A stretch of DNA of 62,901 nt from Candidatus Humimicrobium oleiphilum (GTDB taxonomy: Bacteria; Actinomycetota; Humimicrobiia; Humimicrobiales; Humimicrobiaceae). Location of the stretch: contig DBPS01000051.1 in NCBI GenBank assembly GCA_002304935.1, positions 25,861 to 88,761 on the forward strand, in the 5' to 3' direction. Each line of letters opens with the position of its first letter. Within the stretch, counting starts at the first letter, position 1. Shown here in pieces: positions 28,920-37,570 of this stretch. The notes under the pieces are model-generated. The model searched no databases and was not told where the DNA came from. It saw only the letters and a program-made list of their open reading frames with translations. Position numbers and translations under genes: made by a program.

Positions 28920-30028
28920 TGACCTCAATAAAAATAAAACCCTGGATTATTGATCTTCCTGAATATATCCCTGGCAGGACAATTGAGGAAATAAAGAAAA
29001 AATACAAACTGGATACTGTTTACAAACTGGCATCAAATGAAAACATATTCGGGCCCTCTCCGAGAGTGGCAGAAGCTTTGAATAATGCTCTTTCTGAAAT
29101 AAATTATTATCCTGACAGCTACAACAGGGATCTCAGGGAAAAACTTGAGGAAAAGACAGGGTTAAGGAAAGAACAGTTTCTTTTCGGGAACGGGACCGAC
29201 CAGATAATAGAGATGGTCTGTGACGCTATCCTGGATAAGGGCAAAAATATTGTAATACCTGATCCGACTTTTTTAACTTACGAGAGATCTGCTTTGAAGA
29301 ATAATGCCGGCATAATCAAAATACCTTTAAATGATTTCAGGCAGGATTATCGCAGTATTACATCAGCTGCAGATAGGGATACCGGAATTATTTTTCTTAC
29401 CAGTCCCCATAATCCGACAGGTACAATAATCAGTGAGGAAGAATTAAAGTTTATTCTTGATAATATAAGCCCTGAGGTATTGGTAGTTCTTGATGAAGCG
29501 TATACTGAATTTGTCAGGAAAGAAGATAAATTTAATGCTTGCAAAATGATTGATTATTATAAAAATTTAATGGTTATGCGTACTTTTTCAAAAATATATG
29601 GCCTGGCAGGGTTGAGGATAGGCTATGCCGTTGCAGATGAAATAATAATTAAAAGCGTTGAAAAACTTGTTCAGCCTTTTGTTGTCAATCTTCTTGCCCA
29701 GAAAGCAGCTATTGCATCACTGGAGGATGATGAATATATTAATAAAAATATAGATATAATAATAAATGAAAGAGAAAAAATATTTAATTTTCTTAATAAT
29801 AACAATATAGAATATGTTAAATCATATGCAAATTTTATATTAATAAAAACCGGAAAGCATACTGAAGCAATAACAGAAGATCTTCTGAGAAAAGGTTTTA
29901 TAGTCAGGGGCGGCAGCTTCCTGGGTTTTCCGGAATACATAAGAGTTACCATCTCAATTCCGGAGATAAATGAAAAATTTATAAATACATTTTCAGGTAT
30001 TTATAAAAAGTATATGGGGAAAACGTAA
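28919..30028 (+). CDS. hisC: Histidinol-phosphate aminotransferase HisC
   Basis: A class I/II PLP-dependent aminotransferase acting on imidazole acetol phosphate. It has LASNENIFGPSP near residue 37, FLTSPHNPTGTII, DEAYTEF, the PLP lysine in RTFSKIYGLAGLRIGYA, and a C-terminal RVTIS. Its 369 residues match the family. The start overlaps the hisD stop (TAATG arrangement). Substrate assignment rests on the hisD neighbour, since related aminotransferases share these motifs. Confidence 0.94.
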   Translation: MTSIKIKPWIIDLPEYIPGRTIEEIKKKYKLDTVYKLASNENIFGPSPRVAEALNNALSEINYYPDSYNRDLREKLEEKTGLRKEQFLFGNGTDQIIEMVCDAILDKGKNIVIPDPTFLTYERSALKNNAGIIKIPLNDFRQDYRSITSAADRDTGIIFLTSPHNPTGTIISEEELKFILDNISPEVLVVLDEAYTEFVRKEDKFNACKMIDYYKNLMVMRTFSKIYGLAGLRIGYAVADEIIIKSVEKLVQPFVVNLLAQKAAIASLEDDEYINKNIDIIINEREKIFNFLNNNNIEYVKSYANFILIKTGKHTEAITEDLLRKGFIVRGGSFLGFPEYIRVTISIPEINEKFINTFSGIYKKYMGKT

Positions 30029-30070
30029 ACCTGGTATTAAATTTATTTTAAAAAGAAAGGAGGGAATATT

Positions 30071-30913
30071 ATGGAAACTGTTGTAACAGGAAGAAATTGT
30101 GAGGTTAGATTCGGGCAGGAGCTTCCGACTGTTTTTATTGCAGAAAGGATAAATCCTACAGGAAGAAAATCCCTGGCTGAAGAGCTGAAGCTGGGAAAAC
30201 TTGATATAGTAGAAAGAGATGCAATCGAACAGACCAATGCCGGGGCTCATATTATTGATGTAAATGTAGGAGCAGTAGGAGTAGATGAAGTGGACATGCT
30301 TCCAAAAGCAGTAAAAAAGGTAATGGAAGTTACTGACAGACCTATTTGTATTGATTCAGCAAATCATAAAGCTCTCAAAGCAGCATTGAATGTCTGCCCT
30401 TATAAAGTACTGATAAATTCTGTAAATGGTGAAGAAGAGTCTTTGGAGTATATGCTCCCGATAGTAAAAGAAAGCAGTTCTGCAGTTATTTGCCTGACAA
30501 TGGATAACAAAGGTATCCCAAATGATCCTGGTGAAAGGCTTGAGATAGCAAAAAGAATTGTGAAACGTGCGGAATCCCTGGGCATAAAAAGGGAAGATCT
30601 TGTTTTTGATCCGCTTGTTATGGGCGCTGCTACTGATGGCAATGCAGGAAGAATCTGTCTTGACAGTATGAGATTGATTGTGAAGGAATTCGGTGTCTCG
30701 ACTACTGGCGGATTTTCAAATATAAGTTTCGGTATGCCTGACAGAGAGTTTCTGAATGTTAATTTTATTATTATGGGAATTATGGCAGGATTATGCGCTC
30801 CCATAACTGATGTACTTATGAAAAGCCTTGCCCCTGCAGTAAAAGCAGCTGATTTTCTTGCCGGAAGAGATGCTTATGGAATGAATTATATATCCATGTA
30901 TAGAAAAAAATAG
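30071..30913 (+). CDS. Methyltetrahydrofolate methyltransferase (AcsE/MtgA-like)
   Basis: A 280-residue pterin-binding (DHPS-like) barrel: FIAERINPTGRKSLAEEL, the IDVNVGA loop, CIDSANHKAL, and GGFSNISFGMPDREFLN. It resembles AcsE, which transfers the methyl group of methyl-H4folate to the corrinoid iron-sulfur protein, and the MtgA enzymes of methylamine or betaine demethylation. No corrinoid protein or CODH/ACS gene lies in the window, so direction and partner are unknown. A strong AAAGGAGGG precedes the ATG. A terminator follows. Confidence 0.87.
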   Translation: METVVTGRNCEVRFGQELPTVFIAERINPTGRKSLAEELKLGKLDIVERDAIEQTNAGAHIIDVNVGAVGVDEVDMLPKAVKKVMEVTDRPICIDSANHKALKAALNVCPYKVLINSVNGEEESLEYMLPIVKESSSAVICLTMDNKGIPNDPGERLEIAKRIVKRAESLGIKREDLVFDPLVMGAATDGNAGRICLDSMRLIVKEFGVSTTGGFSNISFGMPDREFLNVNFIIMGIMAGLCAPITDVLMKSLAPAVKAADFLAGRDAYGMNYISMYRKK

Positions 30914-30986
30914 TAATAATCCTCAACTGTTTAGGAATAATTAAAATATTTAAAAATAATGTTTTAACTATTCTTAAAGGAAAAAA

Positions 30987-31028
30987 GAGTGAGTGGGATC
31001 CTTATAATTATCCCTCACTCTTTTTTTT
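30987..31028 (+). terminator. Intrinsic terminator after methyltransferase gene
   Basis: GAGTGAGTGGGA (30987-30998) pairs with TCCCTCACTC (31011-31020), with one bulged T, and eight T residues follow at 21-28 of that line (31021-31028). This is the clearest G/C-containing terminator in the window. Confidence 0.85.
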
Positions 31029-31056
31029 GGTAAAAATCATTTAAATTTAATATAAT
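31027..31056 (+). promoter_or_regulatory. Candidate promoter for the sugar ABC ATPase gene
   Basis: TTGGTA (31027-31032), 18 bases, then a perfect TATAAT (31051-31056). It lies just downstream of the preceding terminator and about 40 bases before the ATG at 31095. The -35 box is only a partial match. Confidence 0.45.
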
Positions 31057-31094
31057 GTTTATTTGATTAATATCAAAAAATGAAAGGAAATCTG

Positions 31095-32192
31095 ATGGCA
31101 AAGGTTGTTTTGAAAGACCTGATTAAAAAGTACGACGATGTCGTGGCGGTGAACAAAATGAATGCGGTGATAGACGATGAGGAATTCGTCGTCCTTGTCG
31201 GACCCTCGGGCTGCGGCAAGACGACCACACTGAGAATGGTCGCCGGGCTGGAGGAAATAACAGAAGGCGAGATCTACATTGGAGACAGGAAAGTCAACGA
31301 TGTCCCTCCAAAAGACAGGGATATCGCCATGGTCTTTCAGAACTACGCACTTTACCCCCATATGAACGTATATGACAATATGGCTTTCGGGCTAAAGCTC
31401 AGAAAAACCCCGAAAGCTGAAATAGAAAAAAGAGTCCAGGAAGCTGCAAAGATACTTGCGATAGAGGAGCTTCTAAAAAGAAAGCCCAAACAGTTATCAG
31501 GAGGACAGAGACAGAGAGTCGCCCTTGGAAGAGCCATAGTCAGAAATCCCAAGGTATTTCTTATGGACGAACCGCTGTCTAACTTAGATGCCAAACTAAG
31601 GGTCCAGATGAGGACTGAGATTGCAAAGCTTCACAAAAGACTTAATGCGACCATCATATACGTAACCCATGACCAGACAGAAGCCATGACAATGGCTGAC
31701 AGGATAATAATCATGAAAGACGGAATAGTCCAGCAGATAGGTCATCCTCAGGATGTATACGACCATCCGGACAATATGTTTGTAGCCGGCTTTATAGGAA
31801 GCCCTGCAATGAACTTTCTGGATGTAACAGTTACAGACAAAATGACGCTTAAGCACAAAGACTTTGAACTTGAGACATTTGACAATGTAAAAAAAGCCAT
31901 AAAAGAGCATAATCTTGCAGGAAAAGATGTAGTGCTTGGAATCAGGCCTGAAGATCTTGAAGACATTGCATTTGTACCGGGTGCAAAACCTTCAAATACA
32001 ATTACAGCCATGGTAGAGGTAACTGAACCTATGGGTGCCGAGATCTATGCTTATATCGGTATAGAAGGTACCCTTATGACTGCAAGGGTAAACCCGAGAA
32101 GCCAGGTAAAAGACGGAGAAAATATCTCTCTGTATGTCGATCTAGAGAAGATACATCTTTTCTCAAAAGAAGACGAAAAAGCTTATACATAA
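31095..32192 (+). CDS. MsmX/UgpC/MalK-type sugar ABC transporter ATPase
   Basis: A 365-residue ATPase of carbohydrate importers. Walker A is GPSGCGKTTT near residue 36, the Q-loop is VFQNYALYP, the signature is LSGGQRQR, and Walker B is VFLMDEPLSNLDAKL. A C-terminal OB-fold regulatory region (LGIRPEDL near residue 280) is present. The frame opens at 31080, but AAAGGA (31082-31087) positions the ATG at 31095. No permease or binding protein is nearby, as for the shared ATPase MsmX. The first half uses many C/G-ending codons (GTC, GAC, AAC, ATC), unlike the AT-rich neighbours. High expression or transfer could explain this. Confidence 0.95.
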   Translation: MAKVVLKDLIKKYDDVVAVNKMNAVIDDEEFVVLVGPSGCGKTTTLRMVAGLEEITEGEIYIGDRKVNDVPPKDRDIAMVFQNYALYPHMNVYDNMAFGLKLRKTPKAEIEKRVQEAAKILAIEELLKRKPKQLSGGQRQRVALGRAIVRNPKVFLMDEPLSNLDAKLRVQMRTEIAKLHKRLNATIIYVTHDQTEAMTMADRIIIMKDGIVQQIGHPQDVYDHPDNMFVAGFIGSPAMNFLDVTVTDKMTLKHKDFELETFDNVKKAIKEHNLAGKDVVLGIRPEDLEDIAFVPGAKPSNTITAMVEVTEPMGAEIYAYIGIEGTLMTARVNPRSQVKDGENISLYVDLEKIHLFSKEDEKAYT

Positions 32193-32249
32193 AGATTCTG
32201 TTTCAGTAAAAGTTTTTTATATAAAATAAAATTAAATATTTTTATTAGA

Positions 32250-32297
32250 TTTATAAGGCACAATATTTTTATTGTGCCTTATAAATATTTGATTTTT
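32250..32297 (+). terminator. Strong hairpin terminator after the sugar ABC ATPase gene
   Basis: A perfect 15-bp stem (32250-32264 with 32271-32285) around a 6-base loop, core AAGGCACAAT/ATTGTGCCTT, followed by a T-rich stretch ending in TTTTT at 32292-32296. It lies between msmX-like and the flavoprotein gene and rules out the GTG at 32274, inside the stem, as a likely start. Confidence 0.8.
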
Positions 32298-33479
32298 ATG
32301 AAAGAAATATTTGACGTAATCATTAGCGGCTCAGGTCCTTCCGGAAGCATTCTGGGATATCTTCTTTCCAGCAGCGGATACAGAGTACTGATTATCGATA
32401 AAGAAAAATTCCCAAGATATAAAGTATGTGCCGGGGGAATTCAGATTAAAGCTGCCGGGCTGATTCCTTTTAACATTGATTCCCAGATACATAATGTTAT
32501 TAAAAAAATCCATTTTCAGAGAAAAGCAAAAGATGATTTTTTGGGCGAATATGACCAGCCACTCATGTACACTCTTGACAGGCCGGACTTTGATGATTAT
32601 CTTGTAAAAAAAGCTGCAGGAGCAGGCTGTGTGGTTAAAACTGGTGAGAAAGTACAGGAAGTATCGGCTGGTAATAACAATGTGGTCGTTTTTACAGGAA
32701 AAGACAAATATTATGGAAAAATATTTTCCGGCTCTGATGGAGCTAATGGTTTTTCAATAAAAAAATATAATAATTATCGCAAAATAAGAAAAATAATCGG
32801 ATATGAAATTGAAATACCGGTATCAGGATACTGTAAAAAGCCATATCCTGAAAGTAAAAATATCAGGGATCAGGAAAGGAATTTTGCCTTATTTGATAAA
32901 GATACTGTTGTAATTGATTTTGGAGGAGTGAAATTCGGGTATTTATGGCTTTTCCCAAAAAATAAAAGGATTTCTGCAGGAATGGGAGGTTTTCCGGAAA
33001 AATCAAAAGAAATAAAAAAATATCTCAGCTTTTTTATAAGAAATACAGATTTTTTTGATATTAATGAAAAACAGGAACTGCCTCTTCATGCACATTTTAT
33101 TCCGGTAAGAAAAAAGAATGATTTTATATCTTCGTACAGGATACTGGTTACCGGAGATGCCGCAGGTTTGGGGGATGGCTTCACAGGTGAAGGATTGCAT
33201 AATGCAATCCTAAGTTCACATATTGCATTTTCCAGCATAAAAGAAGCTTTAAAAAATTCTTCTTTCGAATTTCATGACTACAGCGAAATGATCAGTCGCG
33301 AAATAATAAAAAATATTGAATATTCAGTTATCATTTCAAAAATATTTTTTTCATCCCAGTATTTTTACTATAAACTGATTAAAAAGAATGAAAAACTTTT
33401 TAAATCATGTTGTAAAATACTAAGAGGAGAAAAAACTTATCTGGATGTTGTAAATAAATTAAAACTAATTAGAATTTGA
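32298..33479 (+). CDS. Geranylgeranyl reductase family flavoprotein
   Basis: A 393-residue FAD-dependent oxidoreductase. The N-terminal dinucleotide loop is VIISGSGPSGSILGYLL, followed by DKEKFPRYKVCAGG (family CGG-type motif). The second FAD motif is VTGDAAGLGDGFTGEGL near residue 290. Relatives saturate isoprenoid double bonds in archaeal lipids, chlorophyll side chains or menaquinone. Its substrate here is unknown. I set the start at the ATG at 32298 because the upstream GTG at 32274 falls inside a terminator stem; no Shine-Dalgarno sequence is visible. It is followed 32 bases later by the phosphoesterase gene, so it may share that operon. Confidence 0.85.
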   Translation: MKEIFDVIISGSGPSGSILGYLLSSSGYRVLIIDKEKFPRYKVCAGGIQIKAAGLIPFNIDSQIHNVIKKIHFQRKAKDDFLGEYDQPLMYTLDRPDFDDYLVKKAAGAGCVVKTGEKVQEVSAGNNNVVVFTGKDKYYGKIFSGSDGANGFSIKKYNNYRKIRKIIGYEIEIPVSGYCKKPYPESKNIRDQERNFALFDKDTVVIDFGGVKFGYLWLFPKNKRISAGMGGFPEKSKEIKKYLSFFIRNTDFFDINEKQELPLHAHFIPVRKKNDFISSYRILVTGDAAGLGDGFTGEGLHNAILSSHIAFSSIKEALKNSSFEFHDYSEMISREIIKNIEYSVIISKIFFSSQYFYYKLIKKNEKLFKSCCKILRGEKTYLDVVNKLKLIRI

Positions 33480-33511
33480 CATAAAGAGCAAGCAAGATAA
33501 AAGGGGAAACA

Positions 33512-34315
33512 ATGGTTATTGATAATAAAAAACCTGTCACGATTGTTCAGATTTCAGATATCCATGTTGGCGAGGTTCATTTTGTTCCCAGCCTGTTAAC
33601 CAGAGCTATAGATGAAATAAATGAGCTTGATCCGGATATAGTGATAATAACAGGAGATCTAACTGCAAATGGTTTCAGGAGAGAATACGATACTGTTAAA
33701 AATTACCTGGCTCCGATTAAATGTAATAATCTGATAGTTCAGCCTGGCAATCATGATTCAAGAAATGTGGGATATATCCATTTTGAGGATATCTATGGTG
33801 AACGTTATATTACACATAATAATGAAAAAGTAAAAATAGTAGCTGCTGATTCAACGGAACCAGATCTTGATAACGGGCAGATAGGAAGAGAATATTACAA
33901 GTGGATAAAGAATGAATTTGCAAATACAGATGATAATGTATTTAAGATTTTTACGATGCACCATCATCTTCTTCCTGTTCCGAGTACCGGAAGGGAAAGG
34001 AATGTGGTAAATGATGCAGGGGATGTACTGGAAGTTCTTGTTGATTCAAAAGTAGATATGGTTTTATGCGGCCATAAACATGTTCCCTACATATGGAGAA
34101 TAGAAGATATACTTATGATAACCACAGGGACAGTTTCCTGTCTCAGGTTAAGGGGTAAGATAGAGCCTAATTATAATATAATGTATATCTATGATGACAG
34201 GATAGATATTTTCAGGAGATTTCCGTTTGACAAGATAGAAAAGATCGAAGGAATAAAAAGATCTACTGTTAAGGAAAGGCTTAATGCTAAATTTATTAAA
34301 GAAGCAAAGTTGTAA
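33512..34315 (+). CDS. Calcineurin-like metallophosphoesterase
   Basis: A 267-residue cytoplasmic phosphoesterase with all five family blocks: D16 and H18 in SDIHVG, D49 in TGDLTANG, N80, H81 and D82 in GNHDSRN, HHHLLPV, and GHKHVPY. It resembles cyclic-nucleotide or 3',5'-cAMP phosphodiesterase-type members (CpdA-like). AAAGGGGA lies before the ATG. Its 3' end overlaps the cyclic-diphosphoglycerate synthetase gene by 32 bases. This context suggests it could open or dephosphorylate the cyclic product, which is inference. Confidence 0.9.
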   Translation: MVIDNKKPVTIVQISDIHVGEVHFVPSLLTRAIDEINELDPDIVIITGDLTANGFRREYDTVKNYLAPIKCNNLIVQPGNHDSRNVGYIHFEDIYGERYITHNNEKVKIVAADSTEPDLDNGQIGREYYKWIKNEFANTDDNVFKIFTMHHHLLPVPSTGRERNVVNDAGDVLEVLVDSKVDMVLCGHKHVPYIWRIEDILMITTGTVSCLRLRGKIEPNYNIMYIYDDRIDIFRRFPFDKIEKIEGIKRSTVKERLNAKFIKEAKL

Positions 34316-35648
34316 AAAGTTCGAAAGAATGGTTGCTCTTGTTGATGGAGAACATTACCCCCAGGTTACAAATGATGCAATCAGAAAATTAAAAAAAGAA
34401 TTTGACGGAACAATTGCAGGAATTATTTTCCTGGGAGGTACCGAGAAGATATCATCAGGAAAATTTTCTGATTTTTTTGATTATGATGTTTTTGTAATAA
34501 AAGATATTTTAAAAGATTTTGTAGCTGCATTGGAAAAATTTAAGCCTGATATTGTGTTTGATTTAAGCGACCAGCCAGTAGTCAACCATGACATAAGAAT
34601 GAAAATCGCCTCTTTTTGCTTTTATAAAAATGTCAGTTATATGGGAACAGATTTCTTTTTTGAAAACCCTGCAGGCCATATCAAACTGGATATTCCTTCC
34701 ATATCAGTTATAGGCACAGGAAAAAGAATCGGAAAAACTGCCATAAGTGCTTTTATTGCCCAGACCTACAAGAAAAAAGGAATAGATGTAATAGTTGTTG
34801 CCATGGGCAGGGGAGGCCCGCAAAAGCCCCAGCTTCTCAAAGGAAGCGAAATGGAAATAACTCCCCGGTTTTTGCTTTCATTAAACAGGAAAGGACTTCA
34901 TGCAAGCTCTGATTATATTGAAGACGCACTGATGAGTAAAATCACAACAGTAGGGTGCAGAAGGTGCGGAGGTGGTTTCGGGGGTAAAGTTTTTTTATCA
35001 AATGTTGCTGAAGGTGCCAGACTGGCAGCTTCATTAAAGCCGGATCTGATAATCATGGAAGGCAGCGGGGCCTCTCTTCCGGATGTTGATACAGACAGCT
35101 ACATATGTGTTATCGGGGCAAATCAGAAATGGGACGAAATTGTAGGATATCTGGGCATATACAGAATTATGATATCGCAGACTATTGTTCTTACAATGTG
35201 TGAAAAACCTGTCTCAGATTTTAAAAATATTGAAGTGCTTTTAAGCAATATCAGGGATATCAATCCTTCTGCCTCAGTTTTTCTTTCCATATTCAGGCCT
35301 CATCCTCTTGGAGAGCTGAGAGGAAAAAAAGTAGTGGTAGGAATGACTGCCAAAAGCATAATGCAGGAAAAAATTAAAAATTATTTAGAAAAAAAGTATA
35401 AATGCATAATAACGGGTATGACTTTCAGCCTCTCGGACAGGCCCAGACTGTATAATGAAATTAAAAAGTTTGATGATTTTGACGTATTTCTTTCGGAGTT
35501 AAAAGCTGCAGCAGTTGATGTGATAACTGATTATTCTGTAAAACAAAACAAGGAAGTCATATATATGAATAATGTCCCGTCTTTCAGGGGAGGAAATAAA
35601 AAATTCACTGATTATCTTTCAATTTTATTTAATGAAATAATCAGTTAG
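34284..35648 (+). CDS. cpgS: Cyclic 2,3-diphosphoglycerate synthetase homologue
   Basis: The family enzyme closes 2,3-diphosphoglycerate to cyclic 2,3-diphosphoglycerate using ATP. The protein begins with the MVALVDGEHYPQVT block, followed by FLGGTEKI, a P-loop GTGKRIGKT (G144-T152), VVAMGRGGPQKPQ, and GCRRCGGGFGGK. The 454 residues match the methanogen enzyme (about 460). Two starts are possible. The ATG at 34284 has AAGGA 8 bases upstream but overlaps the previous gene by 32 bases. The ATG at 34329 starts nearer the conserved block but has a poor ribosome site. The 2-phosphoglycerate kinase gene follows by 47 bases. Assignment rests on recalled family features, not a search. Confidence 0.82.
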   Translation: MLNLLKKQSCKKFERMVALVDGEHYPQVTNDAIRKLKKEFDGTIAGIIFLGGTEKISSGKFSDFFDYDVFVIKDILKDFVAALEKFKPDIVFDLSDQPVVNHDIRMKIASFCFYKNVSYMGTDFFFENPAGHIKLDIPSISVIGTGKRIGKTAISAFIAQTYKKKGIDVIVVAMGRGGPQKPQLLKGSEMEITPRFLLSLNRKGLHASSDYIEDALMSKITTVGCRRCGGGFGGKVFLSNVAEGARLAASLKPDLIIMEGSGASLPDVDTDSYICVIGANQKWDEIVGYLGIYRIMISQTIVLTMCEKPVSDFKNIEVLLSNIRDINPSASVFLSIFRPHPLGELRGKKVVVGMTAKSIMQEKIKNYLEKKYKCIITGMTFSLSDRPRLYNEIKKFDDFDVFLSELKAAAVDVITDYSVKQNKEVIYMNNVPSFRGGNKKFTDYLSILFNEIIS

Positions 35649-35695
35649 TTTTTTAATATATTTAAAATTATTATCAAAAAAATAAATTAAATTAA

Positions 35696-36628
35696 ATGGA
35701 CAAAGAAGTAAATACAAAAGAGATGATAGTAATTTCTGATAAAAAAAAGGGAGGACTTCCTTTTTCCAAAGGTATACTTGCGAATTCAATAATTGTTACC
35801 GGCCTGGACATGCTGACATCACACAGGATAGCTTTTGATGTCCAGGACTATCTTGTTAAAAATAAATTAATGTCAATTTCACTTGAAGAGCTAAGAGCTC
35901 TTGTTTTCAGATTTATAAAGGATGAAGTAAATATTGAATATGCAGAAAAATATCTTTTGTGGCAGTCTGTAGGAAAGCTTAGAAGACCTATAATAATACT
36001 AATAGGAGGTTCTACCGGAGCTGGCAAATCGACCATTTCAACAATTATGTCAAACAGGCTTAATATATCCAGAGTTGTTTCAACAGATGCAATCAGGGAA
36101 ATCATGAGAACTTCTGTTTCTGACAAACTGATAAAACCGCTGCAGGGTTCTTCATATAATGCATACAAACATCTTGCTCTTCCCCCGACAGGTGTAAATC
36201 CCGTGATACTCGGTTTCAGGGAACAGGTAATGGCGGTTACAGTAGGCATAGAAGCAATAATAAAAAGAAGCGTTGAGGAAAAAATAGATACCATCATTGA
36301 AGGCGCTCATGTAGTTCCGGGATATATAAATATTAAAAACATGGAAAACAAAGCGCTGATAGAACATTTTGTCATAATAGTTGAAGATGAAGAACTGCAC
36401 AGAGAACATTTTGTGAAAAGAACGTTTGAAACCCAGGGCTCAAGACCCATGCAAAGATATCTGAGACATTTAAAAAATATCAGAATGATACAAAATTATA
36501 TCCAGGAACTTGCAAATAAAAATAATGTGAAGATACTTGACAACTATAATCTTGACCATACACTTGCAGAAGCAATGGATTTAATGTTTGAAAGAGTAAA
36601 AAAAGAATTTTCAAGTCACAATTATTAA
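35696..36628 (+). CDS. pgk2: 2-phosphoglycerate kinase homologue
   Basis: The family converts 2-phosphoglycerate and ATP to 2,3-diphosphoglycerate. Residues 20-95 (LPFSKGILANSIIVTGLD...) look like the ATP-cone-like N-terminal domain of these kinases. The kinase core follows, with Walker A GGSTGAGKST (104-113), VVSTDAIREIMR, and IIEGAHVVPGYI. At 310 residues it is the usual length. Next to the cyclic-diphosphoglycerate synthetase gene it supplies that enzyme's substrate, so the pair makes a complete two-step path from a glycolytic intermediate. The ATG has no clear Shine-Dalgarno sequence. Confidence 0.86.
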   Translation: MDKEVNTKEMIVISDKKKGGLPFSKGILANSIIVTGLDMLTSHRIAFDVQDYLVKNKLMSISLEELRALVFRFIKDEVNIEYAEKYLLWQSVGKLRRPIIILIGGSTGAGKSTISTIMSNRLNISRVVSTDAIREIMRTSVSDKLIKPLQGSSYNAYKHLALPPTGVNPVILGFREQVMAVTVGIEAIIKRSVEEKIDTIIEGAHVVPGYINIKNMENKALIEHFVIIVEDEELHREHFVKRTFETQGSRPMQRYLRHLKNIRMIQNYIQELANKNNVKILDNYNLDHTLAEAMDLMFERVKKEFSSHNY

Positions 36629-36630
36629 TA

Positions 36631-37059
36631 TTATCGTATTTCAAACCCGGTTTCTCTGGCAATTATGTCATTTTGGTATAGCTTTACAGAATATCTGCCT
36701 TTCCGATACAGGCTTTCATTTTTTGCAAAAGAGATTTCTATTATCTGGGAGCTTTCTTTTTTTATGGGAATTTTACTTGCCTGAATTATTCTGTTGCCTG
36801 ATTCTCCGCTCATGTAAATCTCTAATCTGTAATTTTCATTTTTCCGGGGATTTTTTAGTTTCAGCACAACCCATATGTCTGTATCTACCTTCTGTTCAAA
36901 AACCGGAATTTTGGCATAAGCTGCAGAATTTCCCTGGCCGGACGATTTATCTATAACAAAAAATGAATCTATTCCGGTATCTTTATTTATCGCATATATA
37001 ATGACAGAGGAAATTATAATTGTAATAATTATTAAAATTACTATTATTTTTATATTCAT
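36631..37059 (-). CDS. Hypothetical membrane-anchored extracytoplasmic protein
   Basis: Not recognised. A 142-residue protein with one N-terminal hydrophobic helix (about residues 4-22), then a soluble, probably extracytoplasmic domain rich in beta-prone sequence (IWVVLKLKNP, RYSVKLYQND). The frame runs up to 37188, but the extra N-terminal part is Asn/Lys/Tyr-rich and lies in AT-rich noncoding sequence, so the ATG at 37059 is preferred. It converges with the 2-phosphoglycerate kinase gene, with stops 2 bases apart, and is divergent from the FmdB-type gene. Confidence 0.6.
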   Translation of the reverse strand: MNIKIIVILIIITIIISSVIIYAINKDTGIDSFFVIDKSSGQGNSAAYAKIPVFEQKVDTDIWVVLKLKNPRKNENYRLEIYMSGESGNRIIQASKIPIKKESSQIIEISFAKNESLYRKGRYSVKLYQNDIIARETGFEIR

Positions 37060-37218
37060 AAAAAAAATAAATATTTTTATAATATTGCAAAAATTTTTAT
37101 AATATAGTTTGATATTTTTTTGATTATTTAAATAAAAATATTTTAAGTTATTATATTTTAAAGTAAAGTTTAAAATTCTGACTTTCAAGTATCATAGCTG
37201 TTTTAGGAGGATCTGGAA

Positions 37219-37521
37219 ATGCCGATATATAGTTATAAGTGCAACAATTGTGAAAAAATTTTTGACAAGTTCGAGAAGCCCGGAAGCAATGTTAAAGCAA
37301 CCTGTCCTGATTGCAGTAGCGAAGCTTTAAGAATTTTTTCTCCGGTTGGTATTGTCTTTAAAGGTTCAGGATTTTATTCAACTGATTATAATTCCAAGAG
37401 TTCAAAGCCAGCTTCATCCGTTTCACCGGAAATCAAAAAGGATGAAGTGAAAAAAGAAGAGACAAAGACCGAAAAATCACTGCCGGCGGCAGAAAGCAAT
37501 GCGGGGACCGAAAAGAAATGA
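37219..37521 (+). CDS. FmdB-family zinc ribbon protein
   Basis: A 100-residue protein beginning MPIYSYKCNNCEKIFDKFE, with a second CPDC pair at about residues 31-34. This is the CxxC...CxxC zinc ribbon of the FmdB family of putative regulators. The last 45 residues are low-complexity Lys/Glu/Ser. AGGAGG precedes the ATG. Function beyond zinc binding is not established. Confidence 0.87.
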   Translation: MPIYSYKCNNCEKIFDKFEKPGSNVKATCPDCSSEALRIFSPVGIVFKGSGFYSTDYNSKSSKPASSVSPEIKKDEVKKEETKTEKSLPAAESNAGTEKK

Positions 37522-37570
37522 TTGCTAAAAATCTTTTTAATTTTAGTATTAATTTAAACATAATATAAAT

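Noticed and set aside
32274..32297. Upstream GTG start for the geranylgeranyl reductase family gene
   Set aside because: The GTG is inside a perfect 15-bp terminator stem, and the family N-terminus begins after the ATG at 32298.
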